A stretch of 13,690 nucleotides of DNA from an uncultured Fusicatenibacter sp. (GCA_902493585.1 CABUPZ010000065.1:1-13690), one strand, 5' to 3'; positions 5,510-13,651 are shown, counted from the first letter of the stretch. Notes: generated from the sequence alone by a model not told the origin. Numbers and translations: made by a program.

Positions 5510-6094
5510 ATGTCTAAAATTCCGTCAAGCCCTGAAAAAAAGCAAAATATGTTTCTGTCATCTTCCCAGGAGCTGAAGAAGGTTCCTGTCCTTGCCGTAT
5601 GTGCCATGTTCGCGGCGCTTGCATTGATTCTTAATTCTGTGGCGTCCATCAATATCGGCCCCTATATCAAGATCGGCTTCTCGGCAATCCCCAATCAGCT
5701 GGTCGATTACCTGTTCGGCCCGGTCACCGGTTCCCTGTTTGCAGGAATCCTCGATATCGTAAAGTATGTCATGAAGCCGGACGGCGCGTTTTTCTTTGGC
5801 TTCACCTTTAACGCGATGCTTGCAGCGTTTATTTACGGCTGCTTTTACTACAAGAAAAAACTTACTTTACGTCGGGTGCTTCTTGCCAAGCTGATCGTTG
5901 TCCTGGTGGTAAACGTTCTTCTGAGCACCCTGTGGCTGGATATGCTGTACGGAAAAGGGTTTCTGGTTCTTCTTCCGGCACGTGCGATCAAGAACCTGAT
6001 CATGTGGCCGATCGATTCCGTGATCTTTTTTGCACTTACACGTCTGATCGAGCAGACCGGTGTCTTCCGTATCTTCCGCACAACGGCAAGATAA
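5510..6094 (+). CDS. folT: Folate-specific ECF transporter S component
   Basis: FolT is the integral-membrane substrate-binding subunit of an energy-coupling factor transporter. It captures folates and works with a shared EcfT-EcfA module encoded elsewhere. The 194-residue protein has a short charged N-terminus, then about six hydrophobic segments starting at 'VPVLAVCAMFAALALILN' (25-42). Typical folate S-component features follow: 'IGFSAIPNQLVDYLFGPVTG' at 55-74, KPDGAFFFGFTFNAML at 89-104, and PARAIKN at 156-162 near the last helix. The ATG at 5510 lies about 10 bases after AGGAGG. The THF riboswitch immediately upstream independently confirms the folate assignment. Confidence 0.95.
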   Translation: MSKIPSSPEKKQNMFLSSSQELKKVPVLAVCAMFAALALILNSVASINIGPYIKIGFSAIPNQLVDYLFGPVTGSLFAGILDIVKYVMKPDGAFFFGFTFNAMLAAFIYGCFYYKKKLTLRRVLLAKLIVVLVVNVLLSTLWLDMLYGKGFLVLLPARAIKNLIMWPIDSVIFFALTRLIEQTGVFRIFRTTAR

Positions 6095-6140
6095 CACAAA
6101 AAATAAATTATGTTTCATCCGAAACTGCATTTTCAATGTT

Positions 6141-6189
6141 GAAACCCCCGGAAAACGAATCCTGACCGATTGTTTTTTCCGGGGGTTTC
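6141..6189. terminator. Long perfect hairpin between convergent folT and acetyltransferase genes
   Basis: GAAACCCCCGGAAAA (6141-6155) and TTTTCCGGGGGTTTC (6175-6189) are perfect 15-bp arms. The 19-nt loop includes a further AATC/GATT pairing. It sits 46 bp after the folT stop and 19 bp after the convergent acetyltransferase gene's stop. The U-tracts are partly inside the stem (TTTC then CCTCTGTT on plus; TTTCAACATT on minus), so it probably acts as a bidirectional terminator of moderate strength. Confidence 0.75.
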
Positions 6190-6207
6190 CCTCTGTTCGG
6201 AATGAGA

Positions 6208-7434
6208 TTAAAACAGTTCTAATACATGACACATTTTATGATAAAAGATCTGCTCCAACGGAGCGTCCTGATTTTTCACCTGCACTTCCGGCATCCAGGG
6301 AATCTCCCTGGCAGAGCGCGCACCGCACAAAAGCGCAGATAAGGCATTTACCGGCAGACAGAGATCCGCGGCTTCTTCCGTTCTTGCCACCTGGTTTTCC
6401 TGTCCCGGCGCAAAATCCACCTGCCAGACACCGTTATTCTGCGGGAGCATTTCATCCTTTACTTCCAGGCGGATTGTTCCGCTCCCCTTGCATCTGCAGA
6501 GCCTCAGCGCTTCCGGCACATGAACAATCCGAAGCATTCCATTGTAAAACCTCTGACAGGTGATTCCCGTACTTTCCGTAAAAAACGAATCCGGGCGGAT
6601 CCACTCCGGCACTCCAAAGCGGATTTTCTTGTAATAAGCGGAAAAACTGGTTTTCACAAAGGAAAACAGACCAAGATACGCCTCGGTGTTCAATGCAAGG
6701 AAGCCGTTTTTCAGCTGAAAGGTCGTGGTGCAGTCGAACACTTCTCCATCCGTCTTCCTTGCGATCAGAAAGCCCTGCGGTTTGTGATCCCTGTCTCTCC
6801 AGAGATAGATATACCGTTTCTGTTCCAGCAGATTCTCCTTCGCCAGCGCCGGATCGTAAACCGACCGCCGTACCGCCAGGTTGCAGTCTTTATAAAACTC
6901 CCGGTAAATTTCCAGAAGCGGAGACAGATCGTCCCCTGGAAACAGCTGTTCCACCGTTCCTTCCACCGGTGCCGACGGAAGCGCGTCGAACGGGACTGTC
7001 CACTCACAGACACAGGCATTGTTCTCATATCCGAATTTCCGATAGTAATTGGTGCTGAACGGGTACAGCGCAGAAAGCACAAATCCCCGTTCGTACATAT
7101 CCGTCAGCGCGGATTCGAAACACCGCCGGATCACTCTCTGGCGGCGCCACTGGGGCAGCGTTGAGACGCCGCCGATTCCTCCCATCTGGACGTCATGGTC
7201 ATCGAAGCCTGCGGTAAAATGGCTGACGGTAATGCTCCCCAGCAGTTCTTCGTCATCGTCCCCAAAGCAGCCCCAGCATTCCGTTTTGATGGTATCCTGG
7301 GAAGGAACCTCCATCTGGACGGATTCCTGCGACTGCTTTTTCGCTTTTTCCGTATCAAACGGAATTTCAAAGCATACCGCCTGGATCCGATCCGATTTCC
7401 ACTGTTCCTCTTTCCGCAAAATTCTCGTAATCAT
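6208..7434 (-). CDS. Eis-like GNAT N-acetyltransferase with sterol-carrier-like C-terminus
   Basis: A 408-residue cytosolic acetyltransferase of the Eis type, which transfers acetyl from acetyl-CoA to amines such as polyamines, aminoglycosides or lysines. The N-terminal GNAT domain shows 'MGGIGGVSTLPQWRRQRVIR' (84-103) and LSALYPFSTNYYRKFGYE (120-137), the Eis hallmark containing the proposed acid tyrosine. A second degenerate GNAT region and an SCP2-like domain (about 290-408) follow. The chain ends in Phe, as in Mycobacterium Eis, where the terminal carboxylate is catalytic. Oddly, the acetyl-CoA loop has Arg100 (AGA) where the RxxG motif normally has Gly. The ATG at 7432-7434 has AGGAGG about 10 bases upstream; the frame also extends to an ATG at 7536 that overlaps the peptidase stop (ATGA), but those 34 residues do not look like the family. 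It is the last gene of the five-gene operon. Confidence 0.88.
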   Translation of the reverse strand: MITRILRKEEQWKSDRIQAVCFEIPFDTEKAKKQSQESVQMEVPSQDTIKTECWGCFGDDDEELLGSITVSHFTAGFDDHDVQMGGIGGVSTLPQWRRQRVIRRCFESALTDMYERGFVLSALYPFSTNYYRKFGYENNACVCEWTVPFDALPSAPVEGTVEQLFPGDDLSPLLEIYREFYKDCNLAVRRSVYDPALAKENLLEQKRYIYLWRDRDHKPQGFLIARKTDGEVFDCTTTFQLKNGFLALNTEAYLGLFSFVKTSFSAYYKKIRFGVPEWIRPDSFFTESTGITCQRFYNGMLRIVHVPEALRLCRCKGSGTIRLEVKDEMLPQNNGVWQVDFAPGQENQVARTEEAADLCLPVNALSALLCGARSAREIPWMPEVQVKNQDAPLEQIFYHKMCHVLELF

Positions 7435-7532
7435 TCTTCCGTTTCCTCCTGCTGTATGAGTTTCATCCATACAAATCGATCGATCAGCACGATCTATCAA
7501 CACCGATTCATCCAGCGGAACCGCTGCGACGA

Positions 7533-8780
7533 TCATTCAAAAAATGCATTCAGCTCTTCCCTGAATTTCTCCGGAACCTCCCGCGGGAACGGGAAAACTT
7601 CCGCAGAAGCCAGCCGTTCCGCCACCATGGCGAGAAGACAGCTACTCCGCTCCAAGGACCAGGCGGAAATCAATGCCGCCGTATCGTGACGGGTATGCAT
7701 GCCGAAACCATCCCGGTTCAACGTCATGGCAGGAACGCCTTTCCATGCAAAACTGTTGGAATCACTTCCCCAGATCTGATATTTCAACGATACACCCATG
7801 CCTGCTTCGTGGGCATACGCGGAAAGGATCTGACAGATCTCCGGATTTCCGGTCACTCCGATGACCGTCCCTCCGATGGTCTGTCCGGCAAGATCCACGT
7901 TCATGTTAAAGCGGTGCGCCGCCAGTTCTTCGCTGTGCCGCTCCACATAGTTCAGGCTTCCATACAGACCTTTTTCTTCCGCGCCAAACCACAGGAACTC
8001 CATCGTCCGGCCGGGCCGGTGTACAGAGAAATACCGGCAAAGTTCCATGACGATCGCCGCTCCTGCCATATTGTCGTAAGCGCCTGGCCCTTCCGGCACG
8101 GAATCGTAGTGAGCGCTCACAGTCAGTACCTCATCCGCCCGCTGGCTGCCGTCGATCCGCAGGATCAGATTACGGGAGGTTCTTTTCTCCTTTTCCTGAC
8201 GCAGGATCAGACGGACTCTGGATGCACCCCGTTCCACCAGTTCCACTGCGTCTTTGTAATGGACGGTCACTCCCTGTATCGGCGTTTCTTCCACCCCGCG
8301 CAGCGAACGTCGCGCCGGACGAAGATCTTCTCCCTCGTCAATGGGCGTTCCCGAAATCATCACAAATCCCGCCGCACCCGCTTCCGCAAGCTTCTGATAA
8401 AAGGCTTTTCTCACAATTCCGTTGACCAGCACAATCTTTCCCCGGGCATACGCCAGGCTGATCTCATCACCATTTTCCACATAGAGGAACGGCGCTTCCA
8501 CTCCGTTTTCCAGCGTGCTTCCGCATCCGGCGCATCCGACGACGGAATATTCCTTCTGATATGGCTCCGTGACCACCAGGCGCGCCTCCAGAATCCGGGA
8601 TTCCTCAAAGGAAAAGGGCTCCTCACGGAACGTAATCCCCGGACCGGACACATTCTGTTCCAGATACTTCCGGATCTTCTCTTCAGCCGCCTGTTCCCCT
8701 TCCGTTCCCGCTTCCCGGATAAAGTCAAACTGTCTGAGAAATTCCAGCGCTCTTGCACCGCTGATCATTGTTTTATCCAT
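7533..8780 (-). CDS. M28-family zinc aminopeptidase with PA-like insert
   Basis: A 415-residue metallopeptidase expected to remove N-terminal residues from peptides using two zinc ions. The zinc and catalytic residues of M28 are all visible: H224 and D226 (AHYDS), D236 (AYDNMAG), E268-E269 (GAEEKGLYGS), D296 (NVDLAG) and H365 (HTRHDT). Residues about 85-180 form a PA-like domain ('GKIVLVNGIVRKAFYQKLAE' then AGAAGFVMISG). No signal peptide or membrane segment is present, so it is predicted cytosolic, unlike many secreted M28 enzymes. The gene starts 36 bp after the transglutaminase-like gene; the ribosome site is weak (GAGAGTGAG), and a second ATG four codons in is possible. The natural substrate is unknown; context suggests peptides left from glycoprotein breakdown. 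Confidence 0.92.
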   Translation of the reverse strand: MDKTMISGARALEFLRQFDFIREAGTEGEQAAEEKIRKYLEQNVSGPGITFREEPFSFEESRILEARLVVTEPYQKEYSVVGCAGCGSTLENGVEAPFLYVENGDEISLAYARGKIVLVNGIVRKAFYQKLAEAGAAGFVMISGTPIDEGEDLRPARRSLRGVEETPIQGVTVHYKDAVELVERGASRVRLILRQEKEKRTSRNLILRIDGSQRADEVLTVSAHYDSVPEGPGAYDNMAGAAIVMELCRYFSVHRPGRTMEFLWFGAEEKGLYGSLNYVERHSEELAAHRFNMNVDLAGQTIGGTVIGVTGNPEICQILSAYAHEAGMGVSLKYQIWGSDSNSFAWKGVPAMTLNRDGFGMHTRHDTAALISAWSLERSSCLLAMVAERLASAEVFPFPREVPEKFREELNAFFE

Positions 8781-8816
8781 AGACTCACTCTCTTTTCCGT
8801 TCTCTTTCGCAAAAGT

Positions 8817-11339
8817 TCAGCTGGCTGAACTGTCATTTTCTTTCCTTTTCTCCCGCGCTTCCAGGATACGGAGCAGCATTTCACCGGTTCCCACATTATA
8901 TCCACTGGCGGCATAGATTCCATTGCGTTTCCCGTCCGTGACCAGGACCAGCGGCAGCTTTTCGTGATCCACGTACATTCTGCGTCCCAGCAGATAAACG
9001 TTTTCCACGAAATCGTCGTAATAGACCGGAATTTCCGGAAACGTCCGCAGGGCTTTTGCAACCGTGGGATCCTGCAGGGCATCCTCCGAGCGGACCACGA
9101 ACAGAATCCGGGACATCCAGGCGCGGAACGCCTCTGCCTGCTCCATCATTTCATTGAGGATATGTTCCGTCGGCTCCCGGCTCTCCTCCAGCCAGATCAT
9201 CACCCGGCAGGCACCGTCCGTCAGTTCCGAAGCGGTGACCGGGGTTCCCTTCCCGTCTTTCACCTGGAATTCCGGCAGATCGATGGATTCCAGCATATCG
9301 GAAAGGTCTGCTTCCCGCAGCTCCAGCGTCAGCTCCCGGCAGCTTCCCGGCTCCAGAAGGATCTGGCACTGCCGCGCGAACTGATTTCCGTTTGGCAGAC
9401 GGTTGGACGTGATCAGCCGGTAGGTTCCTGCTTCCAGCCACAGCTCCAGGCGTCCGTCCTCCGCCCAGTTTTTGTCCGTCAGCTGCAGAGACCGCCATCC
9501 ATACTCCGTTCTGCGGGCAATGCTCCAGTTCTGAAAATATTTCCAGACGATATCTCCCGCCGACTTCAGCGTCAGGCGGCAGTTCTTTTCACATTCCGCA
9601 AGCACAGGCGCAAAGCCGCCGTCTCTCCAGTACTCCATCGCTCCGTCGTCCGGATTCAGCCGCGCCGGAATGCCGAGGCTTCTCGCAGCAGCCACAAACA
9701 GGATTTCCCTGGAACGCCGGCTTCCGATTCCCGTTCTCACGCATGCCGCCGGCGCTGTGATCAGACTGCTCCGCTCTTCCTCCGGACGTTCCTGTATCTG
9801 ACGGCAGATTTTCTCCCATAAAAGCTTCGGCTCCTTCCGGAAGTTCCTTTGCTCCTCAGCAGACATCCACTCCAAAAGGGAACGACGGTACGGAGTCATC
9901 ACTTCATGCTCTACCCTTGGGTTCAGAACACAGGATACGAACCGCGCATACTCCTCTGTTCCCGGATCAGGCACCGCTTCCCCAAGGCTGGATATCGTCT
10001 CCTCCAGGTGATGTTTCAGGATTTCACAGCGGCAGTCCGTCCGGTCTTTCTCTGTCAGAGTTTCCAGCAGCGCTCTGCCGCAGGCTGCCTTGTTTCCCTC
10101 CAGGGTATCCAGATAACTGCGGAACTTCTGGAGTTCCGGATTCTCCCAATCCTTTGTTTTTTCTCTGCGCTTCTGTTCCGCCTCTTCGAGACGGCGTTTC
10201 CCATCCTCCGCCTGTTCCGGCGTCGGCTGATCCGTGTTCACCGGCGTATCCACGGGAGCGATCAGATCACAGTCTGTCCAACCGTATTCCTGTTCCCGGG
10301 TTCCCAGACAGATCTCGCAGCTGCTGTTTTCCCGAACGTCAAGAAACGCCTCTCCAGCCTGACCGTCCTTCTGCCCCCAGAGATGCAGCGTGCCAAGTCC
10401 AGTGGTCAGAAACGTTTTTCCCTCGCCATCCGTCACTGTCTCCGCAATTGGCGCATACTCCGCATAATTCATCACCTCAAACTGTACCTGCGCGGATTCC
10501 GCGGGACTACCATCCTCCATGCGGACGGTGACCTCCACAGTCTTTACCGCCGCATAACGGCTCAGTTCATTGAGCATGGTCACCATGCCCTCTTTCCCGA
10601 TCCGTTCCTCCTGCTCCGGCAGGATGTTGTCAAACCACCGGGCATGTACCATCATCGCCCGGGAGGACGCGTTGGTAAACCATCCCTTATTCAGGATCGG
10701 TAGCGGTTCACAGGCTCCGGTAAACTGCCACTTTCCATCGGTCCAAACCTCCACCCACGCATGGTTGTCATCGCAGTGAGACCATTTGGGCGCATAGACC
10801 TGGCGGGCAGGAATTCCGGCGCTTCGCATGGCGTTGACGGTAAATGTAGACTCTTCCCCACAGCGTCCGCTGCCTCTCTGCCAGACAGCCAGCGCCGACA
10901 GCGTCCGGTCGTCCGACGACTGGTACGTCGCCTCCGCGGCACACCAATAGTTGATCTCAATTGCGGCCTCACGGCCCTCAAGCTCTCTCAGCTGTTCTTT
11001 CATACCGTCATAGAACAGGCGGCGGCATGGAAGGATCTCCTCCTCATTGACCCGATGGTACAAAACGTAATTCAGGAAAATTTCCTCCGGCAGGCGGCGA
11101 ACCGATTCCTTCGTCTCCCAGAGCCAGACTCCATGTTCCGCAAAATCCAGAAAGGTCTCAAAAGGATAATTTCCTCTGTCGCTCCAGGGCATTGCCCCGT
11201 ACATCCATTTCATCGCCAGTGCGACAGGTTCCCGGCAGGCACTGATCTTCTCATTCACCGGACCGAAAACATCCGGGAATTCCCGGCACAGCTGTCCGTA
11301 CCGGTGTTCAATTCTTTTTCTGTTGTATTCCAAAAACAT
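8817..11339 (-). CDS. Multidomain transglutaminase-like (Cys-His) protein with thioredoxin-like C-terminus
   Basis: An 840-residue cytosolic protein. The transglutaminase-like core (about 140-220) has Cys160 in GSGRCGEES and His193 in DDNHAWVEVW. The usual third-residue region reads FTGACEP, so the acid may be Glu rather than Asp. Residues about 265-345 resemble a carboxypeptidase-regulatory or Ig-like domain; about 370-400 is a charged helix. Residues about 525-575 resemble a second transglutaminase-like core ('SREILFVAAARSLGIPARLN') without the Cys. Residues about 700-830 look thioredoxin-like (CRVMIWLEES ... LPLVLVTDGKRNGIYAASGY) but lack CxxC. The superfamily includes proteases, transglutaminases and peptide:N-glycanase; the exact reaction is unknown. 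The ATG at 11337-11339 is preferred; a TTG at 11367-11369 that overlaps the cutC stop is an alternative. Ribosome sites are weak for both, suggesting coupling to cutC. Confidence 0.85.
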   Translation of the reverse strand: MFLEYNRKRIEHRYGQLCREFPDVFGPVNEKISACREPVALAMKWMYGAMPWSDRGNYPFETFLDFAEHGVWLWETKESVRRLPEEIFLNYVLYHRVNEEEILPCRRLFYDGMKEQLRELEGREAAIEINYWCAAEATYQSSDDRTLSALAVWQRGSGRCGEESTFTVNAMRSAGIPARQVYAPKWSHCDDNHAWVEVWTDGKWQFTGACEPLPILNKGWFTNASSRAMMVHARWFDNILPEQEERIGKEGMVTMLNELSRYAAVKTVEVTVRMEDGSPAESAQVQFEVMNYAEYAPIAETVTDGEGKTFLTTGLGTLHLWGQKDGQAGEAFLDVRENSSCEICLGTREQEYGWTDCDLIAPVDTPVNTDQPTPEQAEDGKRRLEEAEQKRREKTKDWENPELQKFRSYLDTLEGNKAACGRALLETLTEKDRTDCRCEILKHHLEETISSLGEAVPDPGTEEYARFVSCVLNPRVEHEVMTPYRRSLLEWMSAEEQRNFRKEPKLLWEKICRQIQERPEEERSSLITAPAACVRTGIGSRRSREILFVAAARSLGIPARLNPDDGAMEYWRDGGFAPVLAECEKNCRLTLKSAGDIVWKYFQNWSIARRTEYGWRSLQLTDKNWAEDGRLELWLEAGTYRLITSNRLPNGNQFARQCQILLEPGSCRELTLELREADLSDMLESIDLPEFQVKDGKGTPVTASELTDGACRVMIWLEESREPTEHILNEMMEQAEAFRAWMSRILFVVRSEDALQDPTVAKALRTFPEIPVYYDDFVENVYLLGRRMYVDHEKLPLVLVTDGKRNGIYAASGYNVGTGEMLLRILEAREKRKENDSSAS

Positions 11340-11365
11340 TTCTTTTCTTCTATGGCACTTGATAT

Positions 11366-12112
11366 TCAAACACGCTCCAGGACTTCTCTCGCCGCCCGAA
11401 CCTTCTCCGCCGAAGTACGGTATATTTCATATTCGCTGAGGGACGGCAGCCCCATATTGACGCCTTCCTTCCGATAACGCATCTCACTGTCCAGCGTCAC
11501 CTTGCCGGACATATGCCAGGCTCTGATCCCGGCAGCAGGAGCGAGTCTTTCGATCACTTCCGCGCTGACGCCTCCACCTGCCTGGATGCAAATTCTTCCG
11601 CCGCTCCGCTTCTCCAGCTCCCGCAGAAGTTCCGCCCCCTCCAGACAGTTGTTTCTCTGCCCGGAAGTCAGGATCGTGTCGATCCCCAGCTTTACCGCAT
11701 CCTCCAGGGCTGCAAAGGGATCGGCACAGACGTCAAAGGCACGGTGCAGTGTCACGGACATGCCCTTTGCCTCTTCCATCAGACCTTCCATCTGTTCCAT
11801 GTTCAGCGTGCCGTCCGGTTTCAGAATACCGATCACCACACCCTCGGCGCCCAGTTCACGGTACATCTTCACTTCCTCACGGATCACCGCATACTCGTAA
11901 TCCGTATAACAGAAATCCCCGAACCTCGGACGGATCAGCGCATGGATCCTGATCTTGCTGTGTCTGCGCACCTCTTCAAAAAATTTCGGCACCGGCGTCG
12001 TCCCGCCGATCACCAGATTCTGGCAGAGTTCCACCCGGGTCGCGCCGCCTTCCTCCGCTGCCAGAACGGATTCCACAGAATCGGCGCACACCTCTAAAAT
12101 ATAATCTTTCAT
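11366..12112 (-). CDS. cutC: CutC family TIM-barrel protein
   Basis: At 248 residues it has the same length as E. coli CutC. Family motifs are 'LEVCADSVESVLAAEEGGAT' (5-24), RVELCQNLVIGGTTP, IRPRFGDFCYTDYE near 62-75, TLHRAFDVCADP and LTSGQRNNCLEGAELL. The family was named for copper tolerance, but a direct copper role is disputed and it is often found beside sugar- and glycan-handling genes, as here beside a fucosidase. The ATG at 12110-12112 is chosen; a GTG five codons earlier is also in frame. A modest AAAGAG site lies about 6 bases upstream. It follows the fucosidase gene by 62 bp and precedes the transglutaminase-like gene by 26 bp. Confidence 0.93.
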   Translation of the reverse strand: MKDYILEVCADSVESVLAAEEGGATRVELCQNLVIGGTTPVPKFFEEVRRHSKIRIHALIRPRFGDFCYTDYEYAVIREEVKMYRELGAEGVVIGILKPDGTLNMEQMEGLMEEAKGMSVTLHRAFDVCADPFAALEDAVKLGIDTILTSGQRNNCLEGAELLRELEKRSGGRICIQAGGGVSAEVIERLAPAAGIRAWHMSGKVTLDSEMRYRKEGVNMGLPSLSEYEIYRTSAEKVRAAREVLERV

Positions 12113-12174
12113 CGTCGTCTCTTTCACACTTTTCTATTTACGTTTCCGCTGATTTTCGGATTCCATGCAGCCAA

Positions 12175-13479
12175 CTACTTCAAAGTCACTTCCAGCACCG
12201 TATCGATCTCGTCCGGCAGCACCGGATCCGGTCCCAGGTTGGCAAACACGATGTCCGGATAATCACTGTGTACCCAGCTTGTGGAAACCGGGATTTCCGC
12301 ACCGGTCGCCAGCCAGCGGATCGATGCGATCTCCTCCTTCTTCAGTCCCGGCAGCGGCACCGGGCCGATGGTGTTTTCATACATATGGAAATAGAGTTTC
12401 TTTCCTTTCGCTGTCACACGTCCGAAATCCGGCTTCTCAATCTCCGCCTTGCCGCAGCCATAGATACTGTCGCCGTTCTTCTTCATCCATCTTCCGATCA
12501 CCGCCAGACGTTCCAGAGATTCCTCAGGAATGTTCCCTTTGGCGTCAGGTCCCACATTCAGAAGCAGGTTTCCGCCCTTGGACACACATTCCACCAGTTT
12601 TTTGATCAGCATGGAAGCAGGTTTAAAGCAGCGGTCCGTCGCATGGTATCCCCAGTTGTTGTTCATGGTCACACATGCCTCCCAGGCAATGTCATGTCCA
12701 TGGACGTCCTGGATCCCGTTCGGCGGGATCATCTGTTCCGGACTGACAAAATCCCCGTGGTAAGGCGCCGGATTTCCGGATGCCAGGGAGCCATAGCCTT
12801 CGCCGCTGACCTCAAGACGGTTGTCAATGATCACATCCGGCTGCAGACTGCGCACCATATCGATCAGCTCCGTACCTTTCCATGCTTCGCCTCTCAATTC
12901 GTCATAGGAAAAGTCAAACCAGAGAACGTCGATCTTTCCATAATTGGTACAGATCTCTCTGACCTGGTTGTGCATATAGGTCAAGTAACGGTCAAAATCA
13001 CGGTTTTCATTGCTGCACTCCGGATGGTTCCGCATCGGATGATTTCTGTCTCCATAGTGAGGAAAATCATCGTGGTACCAGTCGATCAGCGAAAAATACA
13101 GCCCCACCTTCAGGCCGGCCTCGCGGACTGCCTCCACATACTCCGCTACCAGATCGCGGCCGCATTTTGTGTTCGTCGATTTAAAATCCGTGTACTGGCT
13201 GTCGAACAGGCAGAAGCCGTCGTGGTGCTTCGCGGTCAGTACCACATACTTCATTCCCGCATCCTTTGCCGCCTGCGCCCATTTTTTCGGATCGTAATCG
13301 GTGGGGTTGAATTCATAAAAATATTTCATATAGTCTTCTTTCGGGATTTCTTCCACACTCCGGACCCATTCTCCTCTTGCCGGTATCGCATAGAGCCCCC
13401 AGTGGATAAACATGCCGAATCTGGCATCTCTGTACCATTCCATTCGTTTTTCATATGCTGCCCTGTCAAACTGATACAT
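12175..13479 (-). CDS. GH29 alpha-L-fucosidase, cytosolic
   Basis: A 434-residue retaining alpha-L-fucosidase that releases L-fucose from glycans. The GH29 catalytic barrel is complete: 'ARFGMFIHWGLYAIPARGEW' (19-38), TAKHHDGFCLFDS (82-94), GLYFSLIDWYH (126-136) and VLWFDFSYDE (185-194), in which Asp189 is the expected nucleophile. GDFVSPEQ (242-249) and IAWEACVTMNNNWGYH carry candidate acid/base residues. No signal peptide or carbohydrate-binding module is present, so it should act on imported oligosaccharides or glyco-amino acids. The ATG at 13477-13479 is preceded by GGAG about 8 bases upstream; a frame extending 46 codons further has no family similarity. It is the first gene of the five-gene operon. 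The linkage (alpha-1,2, 1,3, 1,4 or 1,6) cannot be read from sequence here. Confidence 0.95.
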   Translation of the reverse strand: MYQFDRAAYEKRMEWYRDARFGMFIHWGLYAIPARGEWVRSVEEIPKEDYMKYFYEFNPTDYDPKKWAQAAKDAGMKYVVLTAKHHDGFCLFDSQYTDFKSTNTKCGRDLVAEYVEAVREAGLKVGLYFSLIDWYHDDFPHYGDRNHPMRNHPECSNENRDFDRYLTYMHNQVREICTNYGKIDVLWFDFSYDELRGEAWKGTELIDMVRSLQPDVIIDNRLEVSGEGYGSLASGNPAPYHGDFVSPEQMIPPNGIQDVHGHDIAWEACVTMNNNWGYHATDRCFKPASMLIKKLVECVSKGGNLLLNVGPDAKGNIPEESLERLAVIGRWMKKNGDSIYGCGKAEIEKPDFGRVTAKGKKLYFHMYENTIGPVPLPGLKKEEIASIRWLATGAEIPVSTSWVHSDYPDIVFANLGPDPVLPDEIDTVLEVTLK

Positions 13480-13503
13480 CGCTTTTTCTCCTCTCCTCGT
13501 TGG

Positions 13504-13522
13504 TATGAATATGGAATTCATA
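13504..13522. promoter_or_regulatory. 7-bp dyad in the fucosidase operon leader, candidate operator
   Basis: TATGAAT (13504-13510) and ATTCATA (13516-13522) are perfect arms around a 5-bp centre. The site lies just downstream of the predicted start point of the operon and upstream of the ribosome site, a classic place for a repressor. No regulator gene is adjacent in the window. Confidence 0.45.
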
Positions 13523-13532
13523 TGTCTGTCTG

Positions 13533-13561
13533 ATTGTATCACGAATCCGCCCTTTTGAAAA
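13533..13561 (-). promoter_or_regulatory. Promoter of the fucosidase-led operon
   Basis: On the minus strand TTTTCA (13561-13556) and TACAAT (13538-13533) are spaced by 17 bp, and TG one base upstream makes an extended -10. Transcription would start near 13526, leaving a leader of about 47 nt. Confidence 0.65.
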
Positions 13562-13651
13562 TGGGGTTTTGTGTATTCGGACGAAAACGCCGGGAGGGAC
13601 GGCAGGCGCGCGCACATAGTGCCCTACCGAACCTTCCGTATAAATAATTTC

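Noticed and set aside
7686..8828. 380-codon open frame on the plus strand
   Set aside because: Antisense to the M28 peptidase, whose zinc ligands are all present; composition is shadow-like.
9849..10703. 284-codon plus-strand frame, with others nearby
   Set aside because: Opposite the transglutaminase-like gene; Pro/Arg/Ser-rich shadow composition and no start signals.
12268..13533. 421-codon open frame on the plus strand
   Set aside because: Antisense to the fucosidase gene, which has all GH29 motifs; the plus-strand product has none.
13480..13617. N-terminal extension of the fucosidase frame
   Set aside because: It runs through the predicted promoter and dyad, has no family similarity, and the strong ribosome site points to 13479.
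13580..13620. GC-rich stretch with GCGCGCGC upstream of the fucosidase operon
   Set aside because: Short alternating run only; no gene, dyad or promoter could be supported there.
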